The notes beneath the pieces are model-generated. The model worked only from the letters and a program-made list of their open reading frames with translations. It was not told where the DNA came from and ran no database searches. Made by a program: the position numbers and the translations under genes. A stretch of DNA of 64,000 nt from Streptomyces sp. Ncost-T10-10d. Its GTDB lineage: Bacteria; Actinomycetota; Actinomycetes; Streptomycetales; Streptomycetaceae. Numbering within the stretch: the stretch's first letter is position 1; every line of letters starts with the position of its first letter. Below are positions 1 to 7,246 of this stretch, piece after piece. The DNA is taken from contig NZ_FMDF01000207.1 of NCBI RefSeq assembly GCF_900091955.1, positions 1-64,000 of the forward strand, read 5' to 3'.

Positions 1-82
1 CCGTGCGACTGCGACGGCATCCAAGGCCGTCCGGCCGGTGCCGGTCGCCTGTGCCCGCCCCGTGCCGATCGGCCGCCTCCGC

Positions 83-1714
83 TCACCCTGCGATATCCCC
101 CGGGCCCGTGGGGAGCACGACGCTGAATGCCGTGCCGACTCCCACGGTGCTTTCCACATCGATCCTCCCCCGGTGGTCGGTCACGATCTGGCGGGCGATG
201 GACAGCCCCAGGCCACTGCCACCCGTGGCGCGGCCCCGTGCCGCGTCCGCGCGCCAGAAGCGGTCGAATAGGTGCGGCAGGTCCTCGGGAGGTATCCCCT
301 TCCCGGTGTCCCGCACCTGAATGACCGCCAGGTCTCCGTCCCGGACCAGCGCAAGGTTCACCCTGCCGCCTGGCGCCGTGACCCGTACCGCGTTCACGAC
401 CAGGTTGCCGACGACCTGGCGCAGCCGGTCCGCGTCGGCGAACACACGTACCGACTGCGGTACGTCGAGCTCCAGTACGACGCCGGCCGTCTCGGCCCTG
501 GCCCGGTGGGCGGTGCGGCAGGTCTCCAGCATTTCGCCCAGATCGACATCGACGCGATGGTAGGTGAGCGCACCGGCCTCGGCCAGGGCCAGATCCTGCA
601 GGTCGTCCACGATCCGCTGCTGCAGCATCGCCTCCTCGTGGAGGGACTCCAGCAGTTCGGGGGTCGGCTCGACGTAGCCGTCCTGCAGCGCCTCCAGATA
701 GCCGCGCAGATTGGCCAGCGGGGTGCGCAGCTCATGCGCGATGTCACCGGTGAGGCGGCGCTGGCGGTCCTCACCCGCCTGGATGGAGTCGGCCATCCGG
801 TTGAAGGCACCACCGAGTTCGGCGATCTCGTCCCGGCCGGAGACGACCACCCTCCGCCCCAGGTCGCCTTCGCCCAGCCCCCGCGCTGCCATGGTCAGGG
901 CCCGGATCGGGCGCAGCACCGCCCTGGACAGAAGCAGGGCGCCCAGGACAGCCGCGAGAAAGACGCCCGCCGCGACGGCAATCGTGGGCGCGGCGGCCAG
1001 GGTGGGCGGGGATTCGTCCCTGGCCCCGAGAAGGACCTGGAGTCGGGGCGGCGCAGCGGCCGCGATCCGCTCGTTGAAGGCCCGCTGGAGACAGGCGGCG
1101 GGCCGCGGATCGGACTCGCACGTCTGCACCGCTTCGTGATCCTGGGCGATCCGAGGATCCGAGTCGGCCGACGACTCCCTGCACTGCGAGGGCCGGTGCT
1201 CCGTGCTGATCACGGGGATGCCGATACCGTTCGGCCGGGCCGTCACCGCGGCCCCCGCACGTGTCAGGCATGCGGCGTACGTCGCGGCAGCCCGGTACTC
1301 GGCGATCGCGGTCACCGTGAGCTTGACCGAGACCCTCGGCGCCTTCTCCGTGGGCAACCGCAGGGCAGGGCGCGGATCGACCAGGACCGGGGGCCGGCTG
1401 TCGGCCGTGCGGGGTTCGCGGCCCGCAAGGGCGTCGGAGTCGACGACAAGAGCATCGGCCTCCGTGGCGACGCGGATGCGCTGACCGGTGTCCTTCGCCA
1501 GCGCGCCCACAGTCGGCGAGACCCCGTCCCAAGTGCCGTGCGCGAAGCCGTACGCGTACAGTTCGCCGGTGATCCGGGAGACCTCCTGCTGCCCCGCGGC
1601 GGCGGAGTCGCGGACCTGGAGGTTCGCCTGCCGCAGAGTCAGCCAGGCGGTCGCCGCTGTGGCGGCCATCGCGACAAGCATCAGCAGGCCGAGCGCCCGC
1701 AGTCTGAAGCTCAC
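83..1714 (-). CDS. OmpR-class two-component sensor histidine kinase
   Basis: Membrane histidine kinase of 543 residues. There is one membrane segment at about residues 7-28, then an extracytoplasmic sensor region of about 210 residues with several cysteines. A second membrane segment (about 240-265) leads into a HAMP linker and a HisKA domain with DIAHELRTP, whose phospho-acceptor His is about residue 327. The HATPase domain follows, with N-box NLVVNAV, DTGKGIP and GGSGLGLSIA. The GTG start at 1714 overlaps the stop of the upstream response regulator (GTGA), so the two are translationally coupled and surely partners. The sensor region matches no domain I recognise, so the stimulus is unknown. 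BaeS/MprB-like architecture; the kinase call is secure. Confidence 0.93.
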   Translation of the reverse strand: MSFRLRALGLLMLVAMAATAATAWLTLRQANLQVRDSAAAGQQEVSRITGELYAYGFAHGTWDGVSPTVGALAKDTGQRIRVATEADALVVDSDALAGREPRTADSRPPVLVDPRPALRLPTEKAPRVSVKLTVTAIAEYRAAATYAACLTRAGAAVTARPNGIGIPVISTEHRPSQCRESSADSDPRIAQDHEAVQTCESDPRPAACLQRAFNERIAAAAPPRLQVLLGARDESPPTLAAAPTIAVAAGVFLAAVLGALLLSRAVLRPIRALTMAARGLGEGDLGRRVVVSGRDEIAELGGAFNRMADSIQAGEDRQRRLTGDIAHELRTPLANLRGYLEALQDGYVEPTPELLESLHEEAMLQQRIVDDLQDLALAEAGALTYHRVDVDLGEMLETCRTAHRARAETAGVVLELDVPQSVRVFADADRLRQVVGNLVVNAVRVTAPGGRVNLALVRDGDLAVIQVRDTGKGIPPEDLPHLFDRFWRADAARGRATGGSGLGLSIARQIVTDHRGRIDVESTVGVGTAFSVVLPTGPGDIAG

Positions 1715-2412
1715 TGCCCCGCACCGGGCCCGTTCGCCAATCGGTATCCCCGGCCGTAGACGGTCTCCACATACCTCCGGTCCGCTCGCCCCCGCTCCAG
1801 CTTCCGCCGCAGGTTCATCACATGGGCATCGACGGTGCGTTCCAGTACGTTCTGGTCGAACCCGAAGACCTGGTCGATGATCTGTGCCCGGGTGAAGGCC
1901 CGTCCGGGCTCCCCCGCGAGCACGGTCAGGATGGCGAACTCCTTGCCGGTCAACACCACCGGCGCCCCGGCCACCCGTACCTCGAAACGAGCGGTGTCGA
2001 TCTCCAGGTCGCCGACCGTGAGCACCGCCGGATCAGTGCGCCCGGCCGCCTTCGACCGGCGCAGCAGCGCCCTGACCCGAGCTGTCAGCTCCCTGGGGCT
2101 GTACGGCTTGGCCATGTAGTCGTCGGCCCCCAGGTCCAGCCCCAGGAGCATGTCCTCCTCCGTGGTGCGTGCCGTGAGCAGCAGGATGGGGACCTGGGAT
2201 TCGGCGCGCAGGATCCGGCATACGTCGAGACCGTCGACGTTGGGCATCATCACATCGAGCACGATGAGGTCGGGCCGGGAGGACCTTGCCCGGTCGATCG
2301 CCGAGCGGCCGTCGGCGACGATCTGGACCTCGTTCCCCTCACGCTCCAGATAGATGCCTATCAACCGCGCCTGCTTCACGTCGTCCTCGGCAACCAGTAT
2401 GCGTGCGCTCAA
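1711..2412 (-). CDS. OmpR/PhoB-family response regulator
   Basis: Cytoplasmic DNA-binding response regulator of about 233 residues, first gene of the operon with the kinase at 83-1714. The receiver domain has the acidic pair EDD near the N terminus, phospho-acceptor Asp53 in LIVLDVMMPN, and the conserved Lys in MAKPYSPREL. A winged-helix domain of the PhoB type follows, with the VERTVDAHVMNLRRKL stretch and the YVETVYGRGYR hairpin. I chose a TTG start at 2412 because GGAG lies five bases upstream and translation there begins directly with the receiver fold (SARILVAEDD). The reading frame stays open upstream to 2532, but that extension looks non-coding. Confidence 0.92.
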   Translation of the reverse strand: MSARILVAEDDVKQARLIGIYLEREGNEVQIVADGRSAIDRARSSRPDLIVLDVMMPNVDGLDVCRILRAESQVPILLLTARTTEEDMLLGLDLGADDYMAKPYSPRELTARVRALLRRSKAAGRTDPAVLTVGDLEIDTARFEVRVAGAPVVLTGKEFAILTVLAGEPGRAFTRAQIIDQVFGFDQNVLERTVDAHVMNLRRKLERGRADRRYVETVYGRGYRLANGPGAGQ

Positions 2413-2828
2413 CGAGACTCCTCGTCCGGGCTCCGTCGTGACAGGGGTACCAGTATCCGTATGAGCCGCTGACGCGGAGCCGGACTCCGGACGCGGATAC
2501 CGGATCACTCGCGGCGATTGACAGCCCGTCACGCAGGGGCCGTGGCCGGCCCGTTCAAGCGCCGACGACTGGACCTCGCCGGGGCCGGCTCCCGCACCCC
2601 GGGCGCCATGGCACGGGGCTCCACCGCCGCCCGCAACTCAGGCCTCGCAAGGAGATTCAGGCACCCCGAGAGGTTTATCTACGCGCGGAGCCATCGCGAC
2701 CGAACGATCATTCAGGCATATCAGACCAGTTCTTGCGCAGCTATTACCGGCGAGTACCAACAGCTGCTAGAAACGTGGCGCTCAAGCAACCCCCCACCCA
2801 CCCCCCACACTTCGGAGGGCTGACAGCC
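2413..2828. other. Divergent intergenic region between the response regulator and lipase genes
   Basis: 416 bases with no convincing gene. It must hold the divergent promoters of the two-component operon (minus) and the lipase gene (plus). The right half is locally less GC-rich than its surroundings, as expected for a promoter. I could not assign convincing -35/-10 hexamers. A 101-codon open frame (2518-2823) has no codon bias or ribosome site in its favour. Confidence 0.4.
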
Positions 2829-3632
2829 ATGTCAGTACGGAGATTCTGGGCGTCCGCATCCACTCTGGTCCTCGCCGCCGTGGCCGCTCTGGGCGTCGCC
2901 CAGCCGGCCTCGGCATCCTCGGCCGCCGCCGGCGGGTACGTCGCACTCGGCGACTCGTACTCGTCCGGCGTCGGCGCGGGGAGCTATCTCTCCGACAGCG
3001 GCGACTGCCGCCGCAGCACCAACGCCTACCCCTACCTCTGGGCAGCTGCGAACTCACCTTCCTCTTTCGCCTTCGTCGCCTGTTCGGGCGCCACGACGAG
3101 TTCGGTGGCCGGCAGCCAGCTGGGCGCACTGAGCTCGTCCACCGGCCTAGTCAGCGTCACTGCGGGCGGCAACGACGTCGGCTTCGCCGATGTCATGCAG
3201 GACTGCGTGCTGTCCAGCGAGGCCACCTGCCTGAGCAGCGTGAGCTCGGCGGTGTCGCAGATACAGACCTCGCTGCCGTCCGGCCTGAGTTCGCTCTACG
3301 GTTCCATCCGTTCACGGGCCCCGCAGGCCCATGTCGTGGTGCTGGGATACCCGCGCTTCTACCAGCTGAGCGGCAGCTGCATCGCCGGGCTCTCGGAGAA
3401 GGAGCGGGCGGCCATCAACAACGCGTCCGACGTCCTGAACGGTGTCATCGCCAAGCAGGCGGCCAACGCCGGGTTCACGTTCTCCAGCGTGGTGGACGAG
3501 TTCACCGGGCATGAGCTGTGCTCCGGTGACGCATGGCTCCACAGTGTGACGCTCCCCGTCTACAACTCGTACCACCCCAAGGCCGCCGGACAGTCGGGCG
3601 GCTATCTTCCAGCCTTCCGCTCGGCCGCGTAG
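2829..3632 (+). CDS. Secreted SGNH/GDSL lipase-esterase
   Basis: Exported SGNH-fold hydrolase of 267 residues, expected to cleave carboxylic esters outside the cell. A Sec signal peptide occupies residues 1-31 (SVRR, hydrophobic core, PASASSA cleavage area). Block I GDSYSSG places the nucleophile at Ser43. Block III GGNDVGF gives the oxyanion-hole Asn, and the catalytic His is about residue 249 in YHPKAAGQ. Paired cysteines (SGDCRRS, VACSGA, MQDC and EATC) fit disulphides in an exported enzyme. The ATG at 2829 follows a strong GGAGG; an open frame upstream lacks a signal. Size and block layout match the Streptomyces rimosus-type GDSL lipases. Confidence 0.92.
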   Translation: MSVRRFWASASTLVLAAVAALGVAQPASASSAAAGGYVALGDSYSSGVGAGSYLSDSGDCRRSTNAYPYLWAAANSPSSFAFVACSGATTSSVAGSQLGALSSSTGLVSVTAGGNDVGFADVMQDCVLSSEATCLSSVSSAVSQIQTSLPSGLSSLYGSIRSRAPQAHVVVLGYPRFYQLSGSCIAGLSEKERAAINNASDVLNGVIAKQAANAGFTFSSVVDEFTGHELCSGDAWLHSVTLPVYNSYHPKAAGQSGGYLPAFRSAA

Positions 3633-3650
3633 GACGCGGACGACGGAGGT

Positions 3651-3700
3651 ACAGAAGCGCGGCAGGCTGCCGGGGTTCCGGCCACCCACCGCGCTTCTGT
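3651..3700. terminator. Bidirectional hairpin terminator
   Basis: Perfect 12-bp inverted repeat: ACAGAAGCGCGG at 3651-3662 and its complement at 3689-3700. It lies between the 3' ends of the lipase gene and the convergent MFS gene. The loop can itself fold. There is no long U-tract, as is common in Streptomyces. Confidence 0.8.
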
Positions 3701-3705
3701 TGCGT

Positions 3706-5142
3706 TCAGGCGCGGGCAGCCGTGCCCCGTCGGTGCAGGGCGAGGGCGGTCGCAGCGGCGAGTACGGCGGTGGCTGCGGCCGCCCACCAGCCGTGCCGGA
3801 ACGCGTCGAGCGCCTCGGCCGGTCCGTCAGGGGCGCCGAGCAGCGTGACCATCAGGGCGACACCCAGCACCGAACCCGTCTGGCGAGCCGTCGTGGTGAC
3901 CGCTGATCCGGTGGCGAAACGGGTGGGCGGGAGAGCCGCAGCGGCGGCGCCGACCAGGGTGGGAAGGGCGAATCCGACGCCGATGCCGGTCATCATCATG
4001 CCGGGGAGGAAACCGCTCGCGTAGTGCGGAGCCGTATCGAGTGCGACGGCCCACCAGGCCAGCCCGACAGCGAACAGCAGGCAGCCGAGTGCGGCGGTGC
4101 GGCCCGCTCCGATGCGACTGACGACCGGCCCCGAGAGCACGGCGAGCGCGGGTACGGCCAACGGCCCCGGGGCGATGGCGAGTCCGGTACGGATCGCCGA
4201 GTACCCCCACACCTGCTGGCACCAGAGCACCGACGTCAGCAGCATCGCGGCGAACGCGACGGTGAAGAGCAGAGCCGCGAAGGTGGCTGTCGCGAAGGCC
4301 CGGGTGCGCAGCATCGGCAGTTCGACGACCGGGGCCGGGTGCCGGGCGGAGCGCAGCCAGAAGCCCGCGGCGAGGACGGCGGTCGCGACCAGCAGGCCGA
4401 GGACTCCCGGCGAACTCCAGCCCCAGGCATCGGCCTTGACCAGGGCGAGCGCCAGTGCGCCGATGGCGAGGGTGAGCAGAACGGCACCGAAGAGGTCCGG
4501 GAAGGGACCCTCGCGGTGCGGGCGGGCGTCGGGCAGCGACCGGCCGCCCGCGATCAGGCCGATCGCACCGACCGGCACATTGACGAGGAAGACCCAGCGC
4601 CAGTCCGCTTCCACGAGTACGCCACCGACCACCGGCCCCAGGCCGGCCGCGATGCCGCCGATCGCCGCCCAGCTGCGGATGGCCCGGGGACGACGCTCTG
4701 CCGGGGTGTTGACGAGCAGGAGGGCGAGCGACGTCGGCAGGAGGGCGGCGGCTCCGACGGCCTGCAGGACGCGGGCGGCCACCAGCCAGCCGACGCCGGG
4801 GGCGACTGCACAGAGCGCGGAGGCGACGGTGAAGACCGCAAGACCGAGGAGAAAACCTCGGCGGTGTCCGTACCGGTCGGCGAGCCGGCCCGCGACGACG
4901 AGCAGAGCGGCGAAGACGATCGCGTACGCGTTGAGCACCCAGGACAGCGAGGCGAGCGAGCTGCCGTCGAAGGCGTCGCCCAGGGCGGGGACCGCGACAT
5001 TGACGATGAACAGATCGAGATTCACGACAAAGACACCGGCCGAAATGATCCAGCCGGTGGCACGGGAGGAAGCCGGGGCAGCCGCACGGCCAGTCGCGGA
5101 GGCAACGGCAGAGGGGGGTGAGTTTGATTCTCCAACTGTCAT
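3706..5142 (-). CDS. MFS drug exporter, DHA2-type (14 TM)
   Basis: Integral membrane drug/proton antiporter of 478 residues with about 14 hydrophobic helices. The N-terminal motif NLDLFIVNVAVPALG and the loop motif GRLADRYGHRRGF identify the DHA2 (EmrB/QacA) branch of the major facilitator superfamily. ARVLQAVGAAALLP and RWVFLVNVPVG are further family signatures. The ATG at 5142 is 46 bases from the divergent HxlR regulator, which is likely its local controller. Substrate cannot be read from sequence. The longer frame up to 5358 would run across the regulator gene and is rejected. Confidence 0.9.
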   Translation of the reverse strand: MTVGESNSPPSAVASATGRAAAPASSRATGWIISAGVFVVNLDLFIVNVAVPALGDAFDGSSLASLSWVLNAYAIVFAALLVVAGRLADRYGHRRGFLLGLAVFTVASALCAVAPGVGWLVAARVLQAVGAAALLPTSLALLLVNTPAERRPRAIRSWAAIGGIAAGLGPVVGGVLVEADWRWVFLVNVPVGAIGLIAGGRSLPDARPHREGPFPDLFGAVLLTLAIGALALALVKADAWGWSSPGVLGLLVATAVLAAGFWLRSARHPAPVVELPMLRTRAFATATFAALLFTVAFAAMLLTSVLWCQQVWGYSAIRTGLAIAPGPLAVPALAVLSGPVVSRIGAGRTAALGCLLFAVGLAWWAVALDTAPHYASGFLPGMMMTGIGVGFALPTLVGAAAAALPPTRFATGSAVTTTARQTGSVLGVALMVTLLGAPDGPAEALDAFRHGWWAAAATAVLAAATALALHRRGTAARA

Positions 5143-5170
5143 GGCGGCAAGGTAGCGCCAGTGAGTTTGA
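5118..5170. promoter_or_regulatory. Possible HxlR operator, repeated decamer
   Basis: GTGAGTTTGA occurs twice in direct orientation, at 5118-5127 and 5161-5170. The copies flank the start of the MFS gene and lie just upstream of the regulator. The gap between the two divergent start codons is only about 46 bases, so both promoters must overlap here. A site bound by the HxlR protein is an inference. Confidence 0.35.
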
Positions 5171-5188
5171 GATGGCAACCTTGTAGTG

Positions 5189-5734
5189 ATGAGTGCTGCA
5201 CAGGAACCCCACACCCCCGCCGTCCCCGCGTTCTCGCTGCCCGGCCGGCCGTGCTCGGCCGCCGCCGCGCTGCATGTGGTGGGTGAGAAATGGGCTCTGC
5301 TCGCGGTGCGCGAGATCTTCTTCGGCAACCACCGGTTCGAGGCGATCGCCCGTAACACCGGCGCGCCCCGGGACCGCCTCGCGGCCCGGCTGCGCTCACT
5401 GGAGCAGGCAGGGGTGGTCGAGCGGCGGCCCTACAACGAACGGCCGCCGCGCTACGAGTACCACCTGACCGAATCCGGTCGTGATCTCGCACCGGTGATC
5501 CGGGCCCTGCTGGACTGGGGCGACCGGTGGGTGCTGGAGGAGCAGCCGGTGGTCATGATCCATGAACCGGCGGCGGAGGCCGGTCACGAGGACTCGCACG
5601 CGCACGATCTTGATGCGGCGTGGATCTGCCGCACGTGCGGCAAGGAGGTCGCGATGAACACGCTGACAGTCGATGTCCGCGCCCCCGGGTGGGACCGCAC
5701 GGGGCCCAAGGAGCCGAGCCCGTCAGGCAATTGA
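5189..5734 (+). CDS. HxlR-family winged-helix regulator
   Basis: Transcriptional regulator of about 181 residues. HxlR landmarks are all present: the N-terminal Cys (GRPCSAA), VGEKWALLAVREIFFGNHRFEAI, then RLRSLEQAGVVER and the RYEYHLTESGRDL wing. The C-terminal tail carries CRTCGKE, which could bind a metal or sense thiols. The gene is divergent from the MFS exporter and is most simply its repressor or sensor. GTG at 5186 and ATG at 5189 are adjacent candidates; no Shine-Dalgarno sequence is visible, so the message may be leaderless. Confidence 0.88.
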   Translation: MSAAQEPHTPAVPAFSLPGRPCSAAAALHVVGEKWALLAVREIFFGNHRFEAIARNTGAPRDRLAARLRSLEQAGVVERRPYNERPPRYEYHLTESGRDLAPVIRALLDWGDRWVLEEQPVVMIHEPAAEAGHEDSHAHDLDAAWICRTCGKEVAMNTLTVDVRAPGWDRTGPKEPSPSGN

Positions 5735-5895
5735 GGGCGAGCGGGGCGAAAGCAAAGGTGAAGGCAGGGGCAAGGGCGAGGACGAGAGGGCGACCGGAGG
5801 ACCCGCGGCCCGGCCGACGCCCATCGCCGCCCTCACGTTCCCCGTCCCCCACTCCGGTCTCCCCCATTCATCCCCCCGCCCCCGTCCGATCGGCC
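5735..5895. other. Convergent intergenic region, purine-rich
   Basis: Short region between the convergent regulator and NTF2-like genes. The left part is a run of G/A-rich sequence on the plus strand. I see no clear hairpin or gene. Confidence 0.4.
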
Positions 5896-6285
5896 TCAGT
5901 ACCGCTCGACGAGGTGCTCCCGGCCCGCCGGGAGCTCGTACGGCTCGGGCCGGAAGTCGGTGATCTCGCTGATCCGCCCCTCCGCGTCGAACGTGAAGAA
6001 GTGGAGGGCGTGCAACTCCTGCGGGCCGACCGTGAAAACCGTCCGGACAGCGACCTGCTGCCCCTCCCGGTCGGCCACGATCCGTTCGACACCGACGTGC
6101 CGGTCCCCCGGGTACTCCCGGTTGAACTGCACGTACCGCTCCCTCCCGCGGATGCGTTCGCGGGTCTGCGGCAGGTCGTACAGCACCTCGTCGGCGAGCG
6201 TCGTGGCGAAGGTGTCCCAGTCGCGGTTGCCGGCCGCGGTCCAGTACGTCTTCACCGCGGTACGCAGATCAGCAGTCGTGGTCAT
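5896..6285 (-). CDS. SnoaL/NTF2-like protein behind a DNA-damage-type promoter
   Basis: Small protein of 129 residues with the cone-shaped NTF2/SnoaL fold signature: N-terminal helix LRTAVKTYWTAAGNRDWD, then LADEVLYDLPQTRE, and a C-terminal strand pair ending RISEITDFRPEPYEL. The family includes isomerases, cyclases and small-ligand binders; the precise function is not recognisable. The start ATG sits about six bases after the -10 of a RecA-NDp box (6292-6314), so the transcript is probably leaderless. It faces no partner gene; the next minus-strand gene upstream is a methyltransferase whose 3' end is 53 bases away. Confidence 0.85.
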   Translation of the reverse strand: MTTTADLRTAVKTYWTAAGNRDWDTFATTLADEVLYDLPQTRERIRGRERYVQFNREYPGDRHVGVERIVADREGQQVAVRTVFTVGPQELHALHFFTFDAEGRISEITDFRPEPYELPAGREHLVERY

Positions 6286-6291
6286 GGTTCG

Positions 6292-6314
6292 AGTCTGAAC
6301 CCCACCACTGACAA
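6292..6314 (-). promoter_or_regulatory. RecA-NDp (PafBC-type) promoter of the NTF2-like gene
   Basis: On the minus strand TTGTCAGTG, eight bases, then CAGACT. This matches the known RecA-NDp consensus TTGTCRGTG-N8-TANNNT except for the first base of the -10. The same 17-base stretch recurs in front of the dnaN paralogue at 30152-30174. The -10 ends six bases before the ATG at 6285, giving a leaderless start. Activator PafBC is established for this motif in actinobacteria; its action here is inferred. Confidence 0.75.
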
Positions 6315-6338
6315 CGGGCCTTGAACGTCCGCCTTCGG

Positions 6339-7175
6339 TCAGGAGCCGGCCGGGCGCGATGCCTTGACCGAGTACATCAGCGGGATGCGCGGACGGTCCG
6401 CGGGGAAGCGGTAGAAGCCGTCGCCGTGCCGCTCCAGCGCCGAGAAGCGGGCGAAGAGCGAGACGTCGTGCTCGTGCAGGAACTCGATCCGCAGCCCGGC
6501 GGCGGCCAGCGCCGACACCACGTCGCCGATCGGGTGCTGCCATTCGACGCTTCGGTTGTGGACGGTCGGTGCGTCGAAGTCCGCGTACGTGCCCGGCGTC
6601 TCGTCCACCCAGGCGTCGCGGCTGAAGTAGTCGTGGACGACCTTCGCGCCGGTCGAGTCGTCGAGGCAGTCCGTGAGCGGATGGAACTCCGCGAGGTAGA
6701 GGAAGCCGCCGGGCGCCACGAGCGATGCGGCGGTCTCGGCCCAGCGCCGGGTGTCGGGCAGCCAGTTCAGCGCGCCGACGCCGGTGTAGACGATGTCGTA
6801 CGACGAGTCCGGGACGGCCTGCGCGGCGTCATGGACATCGGCGGCGACGAACGCTGCCCGGTCCTGGGTGAACCCCAGCTCGCGGGCCAGGCCGCGTGCG
6901 GTCTCCACGGCCGGTTCGGAGAAGTCCAGACCGACGACGTGCGCGGCGCCGTGCCGGGCCCAGGAGAGGGTGTCGACCCCGATGTGGCACTGCAGATGCA
7001 GCAGCGACTTGCCCGTGACGTCCCCGACCTCGGCGAGTTCGAAGTCGCGCAGGGCCTCCTTGCCGGCGCGGAAGGAATCCAGGTCGTAGAAGTCGCTCCC
7101 GGCGTGGATGGGGACCCGCTCGTCCCAGCGCGCGCGGTTGGCCTCGTGCCAGTCGGCAGGGGTCGGTGCATACAT
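6339..7175 (-). CDS. SAM-dependent class I methyltransferase
   Basis: Cytoplasmic methyltransferase of about 278 residues. The Rossmann motif I is LLHLQCHIGVDTLSWAR, followed by the acidic end of strand 2 (VVGLDFSEPAV) and motif IV (YDIVYTGVGALNW). The C-terminal part is rich in aromatic residues and probably forms the substrate lid. The small-molecule substrate cannot be inferred. I use ATG 7175; GTG at 7193 in the same frame is an alternative, and neither has a strong ribosome site. It is divergent from the S9 peptidase with a gap of about 70 bases. Confidence 0.85.
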   Translation of the reverse strand: MYAPTPADWHEANRARWDERVPIHAGSDFYDLDSFRAGKEALRDFELAEVGDVTGKSLLHLQCHIGVDTLSWARHGAAHVVGLDFSEPAVETARGLARELGFTQDRAAFVAADVHDAAQAVPDSSYDIVYTGVGALNWLPDTRRWAETAASLVAPGGFLYLAEFHPLTDCLDDSTGAKVVHDYFSRDAWVDETPGTYADFDAPTVHNRSVEWQHPIGDVVSALAAAGLRIEFLHEHDVSLFARFSALERHGDGFYRFPADRPRIPLMYSVKASRPAGS

Positions 7176-7246
7176 GCCCGGGAGGTTATCCACAGGCTGC
7201 GGGCGATGCGAACGAATTGTCGTCGTTCCGGCGCAGAATGGGGGGC

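Noticed and set aside
3..320. Plus-strand open frames at the left edge
   Set aside because: They lie opposite the 3' end of the histidine kinase gene. Bases 1-82 show no feature I can support.
2518..2823. 101-codon open frame before the lipase gene
   Set aside because: It covers the lipase ribosome site and promoter region, has no coding bias, and no start signal.
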